A stretch of DNA of 64,000 nt from RYN-230 sp963768945 (GTDB lineage: Bacteria; Actinomycetota; Actinomycetes; Streptosporangiales; Streptosporangiaceae), in assembly GCA_963768945.1 (NCBI GenBank), contig CAVYJW010000006.1, forward strand, positions 124,001 through 188,000, read 5' to 3'. The translations under genes were made by a program, and so were the position numbers. Below are positions 1 through 8,882 of this stretch, piece by piece. The notes under the pieces were generated by a model. That model worked only from the letters and a program-made list of their open reading frames with translations. It had not been told where the DNA came from and did no database searches. Each line of letters opens with the position of its first letter. Within the stretch, counting starts at the first letter, position 1.

Positions 1-189
1 GACATCGACACCGCGATGATGCTTGGCTGCGGTTACCCCCGCGGGCCGCTTCAGATGCTCGACGACGCCGGCCCGGCGCGCGTCGTCAGTGTGCTGGAGG
101 CAATGCATGCCGCTACCGGTGACCAGGCGTTCACCCCGGTACCCCTGCTGGCCGAGTACGCCACAGCCGGGATCCGGTTCCGTAGCTGA
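1..189 (+). CDS. 3-hydroxyacyl-CoA dehydrogenase, C-terminal fragment cut by window edge
   Basis: The reading frame is open from base 1 and ends at a TGA at 187-189, giving the last 62 residues of a protein whose start lies outside the window. It opens with DIDTAMMLGCGYPRGP, which matches the helical C-terminal domain of the NAD-dependent 3-hydroxybutyryl/3-hydroxyacyl-CoA dehydrogenase family, where a DxxM...G..P.GP block precedes the dimer interface. The family oxidises 3-hydroxyacyl-CoA in fatty-acid breakdown. The NAD-binding and catalytic His part cannot be seen here, so the exact substrate is unknown. Confidence 0.75.
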   Translation, partial: DIDTAMMLGCGYPRGPLQMLDDAGPARVVSVLEAMHAATGDQAFTPVPLLAEYATAGIRFRS

Positions 190-433
190 ACGTGGCGCAC
201 CGCGCTGGATGGGGACATCGCCTCGACTGGGCGGCGTGCATGACCAACTATGAGCGAGTGCCGGATTCGCAGATACGCGCTGGAGATCTGGTCGCCGGAC
301 CGCGCGGCCGTGAGCTGTGCGGCCGGCACCAGGTGCCGGAATATCTCGTCCCCGCCGCCCGCGTTCCCGCGATGACTCTCGGGTGCCTCCGCCGTCGAAA
401 AATGCGACGGACCAACCCGGGAGGCGGGCACAA

Positions 434-1012
434 ATGGCGGACTCTGAGACCACTCCACTGACGGCCTCACCAGCCGTGAGCAATGTGAACCAAGACGATG
501 AGTCGCGCATGCTCCTGGGCTTCCTGCAGTACCAGCGCGGCTCGGTGCTGAAGATCGTCGAGGGGCTGCCTGAGGATGCCTGGCAGACGCCGGTCGTGTC
601 CTCTGGCTGGACGGTGGCCGGGATGCTCTGGCACCTCGGCGGCGTCGAGCACCACTGGCTCCAGCACGTGACCACGGGCGTCATGGAAGAAACGCCGGCG
701 GGCGAGGAAGCGGGGGATGAGGAAGAAGGCACGTACGATCCGGAGGCAGCCTTCACGTGCGACTGGCCCAGCGCCGACCTCATCGCCAACTACCGCGACG
801 AGTGCAGGCGATCCAACGAGGTCCTCGCTGTCACCCCGTTGTCCGCGGTCCCGCGCGGGCTCGAGTTTCACCCTGACCCGGAGTACACCAAGCAGATCAC
901 GAACGTCCGCTGGATCGTCCTGCACGTGATCGAGGAGACCGCAGCGCACTCCGGCCACCTGGAGATCGCACGCGAACTGCTCGACGGGAAAACCAGGCTC
1001 GGCGGACGCTGA
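434..1012 (+). CDS. DinB/DUF664 family protein
   Basis: This 192-residue protein is a four-helix DinB/DUF664 type enzyme, a superfamily that includes mycothiol- and bacillithiol-dependent transferases and metal-binding proteins of unknown substrate. The usual metal-binding histidines are seen as W-H-L near residue 64 and H-x-x-E plus A-H-S-G-H in the C-terminal third (VLHVIEETAAHSGHLEIAR). The ATG at 434 is preferred because a GGGAGG ribosome site precedes it by about ten bases; upstream in-frame codons give an Arg-rich stretch unlike the family. A second DinB gene lies at 57682. Substrate unknown. Confidence 0.85.
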   Translation: MADSETTPLTASPAVSNVNQDDESRMLLGFLQYQRGSVLKIVEGLPEDAWQTPVVSSGWTVAGMLWHLGGVEHHWLQHVTTGVMEETPAGEEAGDEEEGTYDPEAAFTCDWPSADLIANYRDECRRSNEVLAVTPLSAVPRGLEFHPDPEYTKQITNVRWIVLHVIEETAAHSGHLEIARELLDGKTRLGGR

Positions 1013-1192
1013 CCTGCCCCAGCGCACGAGGACCCAGTCCTCGCCTGCCTTCCGTTGCAGCGCACGCGCCGCTGGCGTTGCCGTGTCCGCTGACGGCCGG
1101 GGCCCACGAAACTTCGGCCTAGTGTCCCAGCGCGGCGGTATCCAGCGGCTCCGCCGCGCCATCGACCGGTATCTGGCCGCGGGGCCCAGTGG

Positions 1193-2215
1193 TCAGGCGT
1201 CCCGGCGGACCAGCACGACCACGGTCACGGCCAGCAGGATGGCCGCGAGGACGACGAAGACGCCGGTCTCGATGCCCTGGAACGGCCAGAACCGGCTGGC
1301 GGGCTGGTAGGTGACGAAGGAGCGGTATCCGGTCAGCGCCGCCCGGCAGGATGAGGTCAGGCCCCCGGTGGCTGAGGTCAGGCCTCCGGTGGGGCCGGCC
1401 AGCCCGGCGCACGCCTTGGGCAGGGAGCTGACCGGCACCCCGAAGGCCGCCGGCTGGTCCTGCGGGCCCGCCATCAGCCTGGCCGGGTTGCGCGCGCCCT
1501 GGCTGATCAGCCAGTAGGAGCCGGTCAGCCGGGGCAGGGCGGTCAGGCTGCGGGTGATGGTTACCGCGCTCAGGTAGTGCGGGCGCAGCCAGAGCGTCAC
1601 CGCGACGCGGGCCGCGATGAATCCGCCCAGGGTGACCGCCATCGCGGGCACGGTGCGGCGGATCAGCGCGCCCGCGCAGATGCCGAGCGCCATGGCGAAC
1701 ACCGCGTAGGCCACCGGCACCAGGTACAGGACGTCGAACCGGCCAGGGTAGAACTCGCCGCCGTGCTCGGCGTTGGTCGGGCTGGCCCACCAGGTGGTCA
1801 GGGCGGCGATGGCAGCGCCCCAGGCCGCGGCGGCGAGCAGCAGCCAGCCGGCCTTGACCGCGAGCCAGCGGGCCCGGGTGATGCCCTGTGTCCAGGCGAA
1901 CTGGGTGGTGCCGGCCTCGAACTCGGCGGCCGCCATGGGGGCGCCCAGGAACAGCCCGGCGAGGACCGGCGTGGCCAGCAGGATAAGGCTCACGAAACCA
2001 ACCGTGGGGCCGCCGTTGAACAACCCGCCCCCGGTTGAGCAGGTCCCGCCGTGATGGCCGTTATGGATACTCGACGAGGCGCATTCTGTGATGACCATGT
2101 GGTACTGCGAGACGAGCTGCAGGCCGGTGAGCAGCAGCAGCAGGCAGAGCGCGGCCATTATGGCAGTGCCCACGGCGAACTGGGCCCGGTACTGCCGCCA
2201 GGTCAGCCAGGTCAT
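1193..2215 (-). CDS. ABC transporter membrane protein of a YtrA-regulated system
   Basis: The 340-residue product has about six hydrophobic segments (near residues 13-35, 78-100, 120-142, 165-190, 195-218 and 310-335) and resembles ABC-2 type permeases that are paired with small ATPases. Its ATG at 2213-2215 overlaps the stop of the ATPase gene by 4 bp (ATGA), so the two are translationally coupled. It is the third gene of the operon GntR regulator - ATPase - permease. In actinobacteria and Firmicutes such operons respond to cell-envelope stress or antimicrobial peptides, but the substrate here is unknown. Confidence 0.85.
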   Translation of the reverse strand: MTWLTWRQYRAQFAVGTAIMAALCLLLLLTGLQLVSQYHMVITECASSSIHNGHHGGTCSTGGGLFNGGPTVGFVSLILLATPVLAGLFLGAPMAAAEFEAGTTQFAWTQGITRARWLAVKAGWLLLAAAAWGAAIAALTTWWASPTNAEHGGEFYPGRFDVLYLVPVAYAVFAMALGICAGALIRRTVPAMAVTLGGFIAARVAVTLWLRPHYLSAVTITRSLTALPRLTGSYWLISQGARNPARLMAGPQDQPAAFGVPVSSLPKACAGLAGPTGGLTSATGGLTSSCRAALTGYRSFVTYQPASRFWPFQGIETGVFVVLAAILLAVTVVVLVRRDA

Positions 2216-3108
2216 TGTTCCTCTCCAACTGAGGTCAGGTGTGATGTGGCGGGTGCGGCGTCCTGGCCCATGTAGGCCAGCACCATCTCTTCGAGCCCGA
2301 CTTCGGAGCTTTCCCACGCCGGGTCGATGACCGGGGCGTTGCCGCGGACGAGCAGCGTGGTCTGCCGGGCGGTGTGCACCGCCTGCACGATGGTGTGCGT
2401 CCTGGCGATCGCGGCGGTGTCCCGGCGTGGCCCGACCAGTACGCGGTGCTCGGCCAGCAGCACGTCGATCTCGCCGGAGAGCTGCACGCGGGAAGCGGAC
2501 AACAGGATGAGGTGGTCGACGACCCGCTCCATGTCCGCGACCAGGTGCGAGGACAGCACGACGGTCAGCCCGCCGCCGGCGACGGCGTCGGCCATGGTGG
2601 CCAGGAAATGCCGCCGGGCCAGCGGATCCAGCGCCGCGACGGGTTCGTCCAGCAGCACCAGCCTGGGCCTCTTGGCCAGCGTGAGCGTCAGCGCGAGCTG
2701 GGCTCGCTGGCCCCCGGACAGCGAGCCCGCCGAGCGGTCCAGCGGGATATTCAGCGACTTCAGCCGGTCGCGCACCAGCGCCGCGTCCCAGCGGCGGTTC
2801 AGGTGCGCGCCGATGCTGATGTGCTCCTCGGCGGTGAAGCGCCGGTACAGCGGGATCTCCTGGGCCAGGAAGCCGACCTCGGCCAGGAAAGCGGGGTCCT
2901 GGCGGGGCGCGCCGCCCAGCACCGACATCTCACCCGCGGTCGGCCGGGCCAGCCCGGACAGCAGCCGCAGCAGCGTGGTCTTGCCCGCGCCGTTCGGGCC
3001 GATCAGCGCGCATATGCAGCCCTCGGGCACGGTGACGTCGCAGTCGCTCAGGGCGGTGACCCTGCGGAACCGCTTGACCAGTCCCCGGGTCTGGATGACC
3101 GTGGTCAC
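2212..3108 (-). CDS. ABC transporter ATP-binding protein
   Basis: This 298-residue protein is a single nucleotide-binding domain followed by a short C-terminal extension. Walker A is GPNGAGKTT near residue 38, the Q-loop follows at GFLAQE, the signature is SLSGGQ near 129, Walker B is LVLLDEPVAALD and the switch His is in SSHL. It powers the adjacent permease (4-bp ATGA overlap at 2212-2215) and itself overlaps the upstream GntR regulator by 4 bp at 3105-3108. All key ATPase residues are present. The cargo cannot be read from the sequence. Confidence 0.93.
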   Translation of the reverse strand: MTTVIQTRGLVKRFRRVTALSDCDVTVPEGCICALIGPNGAGKTTLLRLLSGLARPTAGEMSVLGGAPRQDPAFLAEVGFLAQEIPLYRRFTAEEHISIGAHLNRRWDAALVRDRLKSLNIPLDRSAGSLSGGQRAQLALTLTLAKRPRLVLLDEPVAALDPLARRHFLATMADAVAGGGLTVVLSSHLVADMERVVDHLILLSASRVQLSGEIDVLLAEHRVLVGPRRDTAAIARTHTIVQAVHTARQTTLLVRGNAPVIDPAWESSEVGLEEMVLAYMGQDAAPATSHLTSVGEEQ

Positions 3109-3494
3109 GCGATCTCCTCCTCGGCTGCCTGCAGCGTGAGGCGCAGCAGTGATTCGATCGACTCATCGTCGAGTCCGGCCTCGCGGGCTTCCCGCACCCA
3201 CCGGGCCAGGCTGCGGCCGAGCCGGGAGTGCGTGCCGGGCGGCGGCCCCGGCGGGCGCTTCAGCACGAACGTGCCGTGCCCGGCCCGGGCCTGCACCAGG
3301 CCCTCGCGTTCCAGGTCGCGGTAGGCCTTGAGCACGGTGTTGGGATTGACGGCTGTCGCCGCGACGACCTCGCGCACCGTGGGCAGCTGGTCGCCCACGT
3401 CCAGCACGCCCATCCGCAGCGCCTGTCGTACCTGCTGCACGATCTGCAGGTAGGGCGGTACTGCCGAGCGGCCATCAATGCGGAAATTGATCAT
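3105..3494 (-). CDS. GntR-family regulator, YtrA type
   Basis: The protein has 129 residues, the usual size for the YtrA subgroup: an N-terminal winged helix (PPYLQIVQQVRQAL ... QLPTVREVVAATAVNPNTVLKAYRDLEREGLV) and only a short helical tail. YtrA regulators repress their own ABC operon and are relieved by envelope-active compounds. It is the first gene of a three-gene operon in which every junction is a 4-bp overlap. A near-perfect palindrome only 11 bp upstream of the start codon is the likely operator for autoregulation. Confidence 0.92.
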   Translation of the reverse strand: MINFRIDGRSAVPPYLQIVQQVRQALRMGVLDVGDQLPTVREVVAATAVNPNTVLKAYRDLEREGLVQARAGHGTFVLKRPPGPPPGTHSRLGRSLARWVREAREAGLDDESIESLLRLTLQAAEEEIA

Positions 3495-3505
3495 GCCCTG
3501 CGTCC

Positions 3506-3533
3506 TTAATGTCTTAAGCTGTTAAGACATTAA
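3506..3533. promoter_or_regulatory. Perfect 12-bp inverted repeat, probable YtrA-type operator
   Basis: Two exact 12-bp arms (TTAATGTCTTAA and its reverse complement) are separated by the four bases GCTG. The island is AT-rich in a 70 percent GC region. The arm nearest the GntR gene reads on the coding strand as ATTAAGGAC and so contains the likely Shine-Dalgarno AAGGA, which means bound repressor would cover the ribosome site as well as the promoter. Confidence 0.88.
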
Positions 3534-3608
3534 ACGTGAGGGGGGCCAGCCGTCAACGGTCCTCACAGGCCTGCCGCCGGCACCGTCAAACCTGGGTGCG
3601 GGCTGTCG

Positions 3609-4793
3609 TTAGCGCAGCGGGCTGAACGCCGCCCGGATCTCGGTCGCGAACAGCTCGGGCTCTTCCCAGGCGGCGAAGTGGCCGCCCCTGTCGACCTCGT
3701 TGAAGTAGGTGAGGCTGGGGTACGTCTTCTCGGCCCAGCTGCGCGGAGCCGCGAAGATCTCGCCGGGGAACGTGGTGAAGCCGACGGGGAGGGTGACTTC
3801 CGGGCGAGGCTGCCCGGCCGCATGTGCTGCGGCTTGTGCGTCCTCCCAGTACGTCCGGGCCGCCGAGGCCCCGGTGCCCGTCAGCCAGTACAGGGTGATG
3901 TTGTTGACGACCTGGTCCCGGGTCAGCTGGCCCGAGGGCTGGCCGTCGAGGAAGGCGCGGGAGATCTTATAGTAGCTGTCGGTGTCGTGGTCGAGCATCC
4001 AGGCCGCCAGGGCGACGGGGGAAGCCAGCAGGGCGTAGCCGATCGTCTGCGGCCGCGTGTTTTGCTCGATGAGGTAGCCGTTGCCGGTGGTCCTGAACGT
4101 GGCGATCGCGTCGAGCGCCGCGCGTTCGGCCGCGGAGGGGTCCGCCGATGGGTAGCCGCCGCCCAGCCCGGCCAGGAGCAGGTTCATGTGGATGCCGAGC
4201 AGCCCCTGGGGTGCCTGGCGGCCCATCGCGTCGGTGACGGCGGCGCCCACGTCACCGCCCTGGGCGACGTAGCGGGTGTAGCCGAGGCGGTGCATCAGCT
4301 CCGCCCAGGCGCGCGCGATGCGGCCGACGTTCCAGCCGGCCTCGGCCGGCTCGGCGGAGAAGCCGTAGCCGGGCAGGGACGGCAGCACTAGGTCGAACGC
4401 GTCCTCGGCGCGTCCGCCGTGCGCGGTCGGGTCGGTGAGCGGGCCGATGACCCCGAGCAGTTCGATGACCGAGCCGGGCCAGCCGTGCGTGATGATCGCC
4501 GGCAACGAGTTCTCGTGCGGCGACTTGACGTGAATGAAGTGGATGTCCACCCCGTCGATCTCGGTGCTGAACTGCGGCAGCGCGTTCAGTTTCGCCTCGC
4601 ACGCGCGCCAGTCGTAATCGGCCGCCCAGTAGCGGGCGAGCTCCTGGATCGTCGCCAGCTGCACGCCCTGCGACCGATCGGCAACGAGCTCCCGGGAGGG
4701 CCAGCGCGTCGCGGCGATACGCCGCCGGAGGTCGGCGATCGCTTCGCCGGGCATGTCGACCCGGAAGGAGCGGATTTCAGTTTCGTTTGACAT
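3609..4793 (-). CDS. Epoxide hydrolase (EHN family alpha/beta hydrolase)
   Basis: This 394-residue protein matches microsomal-type epoxide hydrolases: an N-terminal EHN domain (residues about 5-110) with the typical RRRIAATRWPSRE and Y-WAADYDWR motifs, then an alpha/beta hydrolase core. The oxyanion motif is HGWPGS, the nucleophile is the Asp in QGGDVGA, and the C-terminal His is in GGHFAAWEEP. These enzymes add water to epoxides through an Asp-ester intermediate and work in the cytosol. Length and motifs are intact. The substrate is not known; it stands alone, convergent with nothing obvious. Confidence 0.93.
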   Translation of the reverse strand: MSNETEIRSFRVDMPGEAIADLRRRIAATRWPSRELVADRSQGVQLATIQELARYWAADYDWRACEAKLNALPQFSTEIDGVDIHFIHVKSPHENSLPAIITHGWPGSVIELLGVIGPLTDPTAHGGRAEDAFDLVLPSLPGYGFSAEPAEAGWNVGRIARAWAELMHRLGYTRYVAQGGDVGAAVTDAMGRQAPQGLLGIHMNLLLAGLGGGYPSADPSAAERAALDAIATFRTTGNGYLIEQNTRPQTIGYALLASPVALAAWMLDHDTDSYYKISRAFLDGQPSGQLTRDQVVNNITLYWLTGTGASAARTYWEDAQAAAHAAGQPRPEVTLPVGFTTFPGEIFAAPRSWAEKTYPSLTYFNEVDRGGHFAAWEEPELFATEIRAAFSPLR

Positions 4794-5043
4794 GAGTCTC
4801 CACCTGCCTGGATTGGCTGACGACGACAGCCGGACTGGTCGGCTCCGGCCTAACCGTGGAGGTGAATACGTAGCCGAGGAACTCGTCGAGCGTCTGGACG
4901 TGGCCAGCCGACAGCTGCCATGGGCACGGCCCGAACCTATTGTCGCGCGCTCCTGCCTGCCGCATCGTCTCGGTGACGGACGCGGGAATCTCCAGGGGGG
5001 CGGCCTGTGCCAGCCTCAGTGAGCCGGACTCGCTCATCGCCAA
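4777..5043 (-). CDS. Small hypothetical protein, weakly supported
   Basis: An 88-codon frame starts with ATG GCG ATG behind an AGAGAG-like ribosome site and runs 17 bp into the start of the epoxide hydrolase gene. The predicted protein has a mixed, non-repetitive composition (Gln, Asn, Phe, Tyr present) rather than the Arg/Pro-rich look of shadow frames, but I recognise no domain. It may be a real short gene coupled to the hydrolase, or an untranslated leader. Confidence 0.3.
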   Translation of the reverse strand: MAMSESGSLRLAQAAPLEIPASVTETMRQAGARDNRFGPCPWQLSAGHVQTLDEFLGYVFTSTVRPEPTSPAVVVSQSRQVETHVKRN

Positions 5044-5185
5044 CTCTCTAGCACGACAGGATCACAGCATGGCATGACGGGTCAGGCGCGGGCAGATAAG
5101 CCGGCATTCACTTCGTGCCGCGACGCGGTCGTGTCATCAGTTTTTGGGCCTGGGATATCGGTAGGCGGAATGGTAACCTCCGCGG

Positions 5186-5662
5186 GTGGGCGGCGTCGGC
5201 GCGGGGAATGCCCCGGATCCGGGATCTATTATCGTCACCGAGAGCCGGGGACAGGTGGGGTTCCTGTTTGGGTTCCTGGTGCTGGTCTTCGCTGTCGCGC
5301 TGGCCAGAGGCGTGGTCGGCGCCCAAACCACGGCAGGGCGAACGGCCGCCGCGATCGTCTGCGGCGTCCTCATCGCGGTCTTGCTCACGGGCTGGATTGT
5401 GAGGACCCGGCGTCCCGCCCGCCTCGAAGTCACCGAGGACGCCGTCAGATTCGTCCAGCGCAATGGCCAGGTGTCCACCCTCTCGCGCCAGCGGGGGGAT
5501 GCGCTCCGTTTCGTCAAGCAGCACCGCGGAGCCCTGAGCCGGGTCTGGACGCTCGGGCTGACAATCGCCGGCACGGACACCGTCATAACCCTCCCGGGCT
5601 TTTTCTCACGCAACGCGGTGCGGCAGGCGTGCGGTGCCCGCGGCTGGCGCTTCGACAACTAA
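5186..5662 (+). CDS. Two-helix membrane protein with a small PH-like cytoplasmic domain
   Basis: The 158-residue product has two hydrophobic helices close together (VGFLFGFLVLVFAVALA and AAIVCGVLIAVLLTGWIV, residues about 25-70) followed by a beta-rich soluble part with ARLEVTEDAVRFVQ and a terminal short helix ending in CGARGWRFDN. This layout is common in actinobacterial membrane proteins with bacterial PH-like domains of unknown role. The start is uncertain: the GTG at 5186 has no good ribosome site. No operon partner is evident. Confidence 0.6.
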   Translation: MGGVGAGNAPDPGSIIVTESRGQVGFLFGFLVLVFAVALARGVVGAQTTAGRTAAAIVCGVLIAVLLTGWIVRTRRPARLEVTEDAVRFVQRNGQVSTLSRQRGDALRFVKQHRGALSRVWTLGLTIAGTDTVITLPGFFSRNAVRQACGARGWRFDN

Positions 5663-5899
5663 CCTTGCCGTTAACCTGCCTGGCTGAGCATCAACCACCC
5701 AGGCGTTCGCGTGCCTGCCGCGTGTATCAATTGCGCCGCCCGCGCCTCTCACTGGGCGTAACTCATTGGTGCAACGCCGCTATAGCACGCGGTGCTGGCC
5801 GGCCCGGGCTGGCAAGCGTGCGGGCTCGCGCAGCCGACGCCGGCCGCACGAGCTGACCGGACCGGCAAGGCCGCGGTCTTCACGCGGGAAGAAGAAACA

Positions 5900-6691
5900 A
5901 TGACCGCATATGTCGCCGCATCTTCCGGTGCTCATGGCCTCATACCTGTTGCCGTCGTAGTTTCCCTGATTACTGCCGGGGCCACATTCATTGTTGGCTG
6001 GCTCAACCTCAGAGGCCAGAAGGAGACTTTCAAGTGGCAGCGGGATCACGCCACGAAGCAGATAGACCTGATGCAGTCCGGGCAGATAACAGATCGTTTC
6101 ATGCGGGCAATTGAACATCTAGGAAGCAGCAGTTCCCAGGTCCGGATAGGTGGCATCTTTGCCCTCGAAAGAATAGCCAGAGAATCGCCTCCCGATAGGC
6201 CGCACATCGTGAGCACGCTCGCGGCCCTGGTCCGGGAACGCCTGCCGGCCCTGGCGGTGGGAGACGGCGGATATGTGCAAGTACTCATGCAACGGGCTCC
6301 CGACGCGCAGGCCGCCATGACCGCACTGTGCCGTCCTCCGTTGTCCGATGACCGCCGCGATTCCTCGGAGATCGGCGGCCTCGATCTGTCGCGCACCGAT
6401 CTTCGGCGAGCAAGCTTGAAGAACGCAGATCTCCGCGGCGCAAATCTTTGGGGCGCCCACCTCGAAAACGCGGATCTGCGCCGGGCTGACCTGACGGACA
6501 GCAATCTGAACAATGCGCACTTCGGCACCATAACCCCTTGCCAGCCAGGCTTCGAGCGAGGTACCGACCTCCGGCATGCGACGCTCACACGAGCGCAACT
6601 CGACAACACCTATGACTTCAGCGTTGCCCTCACTGAGGGCGTGATCGGGCTGGCCGATGACGAACGGACCCTGGCTGGCCGGCAAGCATGA
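5900..6691 (+). CDS. Membrane-anchored pentapeptide-repeat protein
   Basis: The ATG at 5900 follows a GGAAGAAG ribosome site by 5-6 bases. The 263-residue protein has one membrane helix (IPVAVVVSLITAGATFIVGWL, residues about 14-34), a charged helical segment, a regulator-like middle with RIGGIFALERIARESPPDRPHIV, and then a run of A(D/N)Lxx pentapeptides between residues about 160 and 235 (LDLSRTDLRRASLKNADLRG). Similar proteins are frequent in actinobacteria and have no settled function; pentapeptide folds form a right-handed beta helix that can mimic DNA. The base composition of this gene is somewhat lower in GC than its neighbours. Confidence 0.85.
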   Translation: MTAYVAASSGAHGLIPVAVVVSLITAGATFIVGWLNLRGQKETFKWQRDHATKQIDLMQSGQITDRFMRAIEHLGSSSSQVRIGGIFALERIARESPPDRPHIVSTLAALVRERLPALAVGDGGYVQVLMQRAPDAQAAMTALCRPPLSDDRRDSSEIGGLDLSRTDLRRASLKNADLRGANLWGAHLENADLRRADLTDSNLNNAHFGTITPCQPGFERGTDLRHATLTRAQLDNTYDFSVALTEGVIGLADDERTLAGRQA

Positions 6692-6712
6692 CCGGCTGGC
6701 ACATGCCAGCCG

Positions 6713-7453
6713 TCAGGGCCAGGGCAGGCCGAGGATCTGCAGGAGGTCGCGGAAGTCCGTGATCGTGTAGTCCGGTGCGCAATCCCGGTAAACCTTCACT
6801 CCTTGATCGGAATCAAACATCACGGTGGTCAAGCCGGCTTCCTGCGCTCCGTGGATGTCCCGGTACATGTCGTTGCCGACGTACAGCGAGTTCCCGGCCG
6901 CCACTCCCATACCGTCGAGCGCGTACTGGAAGAGCCGCCGATCGGGCTTGCGGTACCCGTGGTCGCCAGAAACGATGATCGGGTCGAAGTAGCCGAGCAG
7001 GCCGACCTTGTGCAGCTCACCGCGCGCATGGATGCTCTGCGCGTCGGTGACGATCGCGAGCGGGTAGTGCTCGCGCAGGATGTCGAGCACGTCACAGACG
7101 TACGGGTACAGGCCGAGTTGCCGGCGCGAGATGCCGCGGGACATCTCGGCTAGGAACACCGGCATCTGCTGGGCCTTCCCAGCTGGGAGGGCGCGGGTGA
7201 AATCCGTCGCGTGATCTTCGATGATGCTGCGCCAGATACCGACGGCGTCGAATTCGGGGTACTTCTCCGGGCTGGCCCGCAGTTGCTCCTTCATGATCTG
7301 GAAATAGGCATCACGGAGTTCGTGCCGGTGAAGATCGATGCCCTGGTAGGTGAGGAAGTGCGCCGCGGCGCGGAAGATCCGCTCCTCGTCGTCGTCGGCC
7401 AGGATCCTGACCAGGGTGCCGTTTACGTCGAAGGCGACCGCTCGGATGTCCAT
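6713..7453 (-). CDS. HAD-superfamily hydrolase, subfamily IA
   Basis: The 246-residue protein carries HAD motif I as FDVNGTLVRI at residues 8-17, motif II as the Thr/Ser in IVTDAQS, the Lys of motif III in RKPDRR and motif IV as YVGNDMYRDI. In ordinary phosphatases motif I is DxDGT; here the second Asp is Asn. Dehalogenase-like HADs also lack that Asp, so both phosphatase and non-phosphatase chemistry are possible. It reads the same way as the kinase-fold gene just upstream, with a 198-bp repeat-containing gap. Confidence 0.88.
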   Translation of the reverse strand: MDIRAVAFDVNGTLVRILADDDEERIFRAAAHFLTYQGIDLHRHELRDAYFQIMKEQLRASPEKYPEFDAVGIWRSIIEDHATDFTRALPAGKAQQMPVFLAEMSRGISRRQLGLYPYVCDVLDILREHYPLAIVTDAQSIHARGELHKVGLLGYFDPIIVSGDHGYRKPDRRLFQYALDGMGVAAGNSLYVGNDMYRDIHGAQEAGLTTVMFDSDQGVKVYRDCAPDYTITDFRDLLQILGLPWP

Positions 7454-7532
7454 GCTTTGCGTCCGTACCCCTCGCTCGGCAGGGCGTCAGCAACGAGTGT
7501 AGGCCGCCAGGCCAAGCGAGGACGCGCTGGCC

Positions 7533-7613
7533 ATATCCTCGCTGGCGCTGGCCGCATCCTCGCTGGCACTGGCACAGGCCGCATCCTCGCTGGCACTGGC
7601 GCTGGCCGGCAGA
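7533..7613. repeat. Degenerate tandem repeat, about 20-bp unit
   Basis: Three imperfect copies of a block with the core GCATCCTCGCTGGCACTGGC follow each other in the gap between the HAD hydrolase and the phosphotransferase. No hairpin is formed. It is probably a minisatellite generated by slippage. Confidence 0.7.
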
Positions 7614-7651
7614 CCGGCACCAGTGACCTGACGGCCCGGGATCTGGGGGGT

Positions 7652-8662
7652 TCATGCGGGTTGCAGCAGCCTTTTCGCCTGCGACACGAGCCTTCTGCCG
7701 TAATCCTGGCCGATGTAGTCGTTGCGCGCGATCCGCAGCAGGTTCAACGCCATGTAGTAGGGCGCGCGGGCGGCAATCGACTCAAACGTCCGCTCGCGGT
7801 CGGGGAAGTGAGAGCTGTACTCCCAGAAGAAATGCCCGATGAACGGTTCCGCGCGGTGCCGGTCGCCGGAGTCACGCATGAACGCGTGCTGGAGTTCGCC
7901 GGCGACCCGCCCGACGTCGAACATCCGGTCCCCGCGCTTCATGCGCTCCAGATCGATCGCCGCGACATCCATGCTGTGGCCGAACAGGAAGTTCGCCGGG
8001 GTCGCATCCCCGTGCAGCCAGACCTGCCGGTCCTGCCACATCTGCGGCCGCTGCCGCCAGCGGTCGCGCAGCGTGGCGAGCTCGTCGATGTCGCGCTGGC
8101 CGATACGGCGGGCCTTCCTGAGCCTGCCGACGATCGTGTCGAAGTACCGGCACTCGGGATCAAACTCCACAGTTGCCCCGTTGGCCGTCCGATTGTGCAG
8201 AGTGGCAAGGAAGTACGCCAGCGCCTTCAGCCGCCAGTAGAGGTGCGCATCGTCGCGCTGCTGCGTCGCGCGCACGATCGCGTGGCTGAACTCCTCGCCG
8301 GAATAGTATTCGACGGCCAGCACGCCGTTGATGTCGCGGCTGAGTCCCAGCGGCCGGATCACATGGTGTGGTGATCCAACCAGGTTGTACTGGCGCAGCA
8401 TCTTAAGGCAGTCATATTCCTGGCGTGCCATCCAGGCTGCCTTGTCCAGGTCCCTTCCGAACCTTGTGCCGTAGAACTTGCAGATGACCTTGGTGCCGCT
8501 GAACTTCTCCTCGTATGCATAGACCTCGTTGCTCCCGCAGAGCCGGAACACGCGGAACGCCAGCCGTGGTTCGCGCACCTCCAGGCGATCCCGCATGATC
8601 CTGCTGAGGAAGCCGTGGAGCGGGTCCTCACCCGCGACGTATCCCACATATTTCCCGTTCAT
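7652..8662 (-). CDS. APH-type phosphotransferase (kinase fold)
   Basis: The 336-residue protein fits aminoglycoside phosphotransferase-like small-molecule kinases. It shows an ATP-binding Lys in GTKVICKFYG, the catalytic Brenner loop HGDATPANFLF and the metal-binding Asp in AAIDLERMKRGDRMFDVG. The ATG at 8662 is chosen because GGGGAAGG lies 6 bases before it; 12 further upstream codons look non-coding. The natural substrate is unknown: the family phosphorylates drugs, sugars, choline and amino acids. A HAD hydrolase downstream could act on the phosphorylated product, which is only a guess from position. Confidence 0.85.
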   Translation of the reverse strand: MNGKYVGYVAGEDPLHGFLSRIMRDRLEVREPRLAFRVFRLCGSNEVYAYEEKFSGTKVICKFYGTRFGRDLDKAAWMARQEYDCLKMLRQYNLVGSPHHVIRPLGLSRDINGVLAVEYYSGEEFSHAIVRATQQRDDAHLYWRLKALAYFLATLHNRTANGATVEFDPECRYFDTIVGRLRKARRIGQRDIDELATLRDRWRQRPQMWQDRQVWLHGDATPANFLFGHSMDVAAIDLERMKRGDRMFDVGRVAGELQHAFMRDSGDRHRAEPFIGHFFWEYSSHFPDRERTFESIAARAPYYMALNLLRIARNDYIGQDYGRRLVSQAKRLLQPA

Positions 8663-8882
8663 CGAGCCTTCCCCCGTGCTGGGCCGCAAGCGACGCATCG
8701 AGCAGCGCGCTTACCGTCCCCCGTGTGCGCGGCGTTTCGTCATATGCCATTCACCGCGCCTTTACCCAGCTGGAGACCTCTTGTCCGCTCCTGATACATG
8801 TCTGAGCCCGGTGCCTGCTCAGATAATCGCCGACGGCGGCGGTCCGGAAGCCGATAACGGGAGTCGAGAAGGTGGCAGGCAG

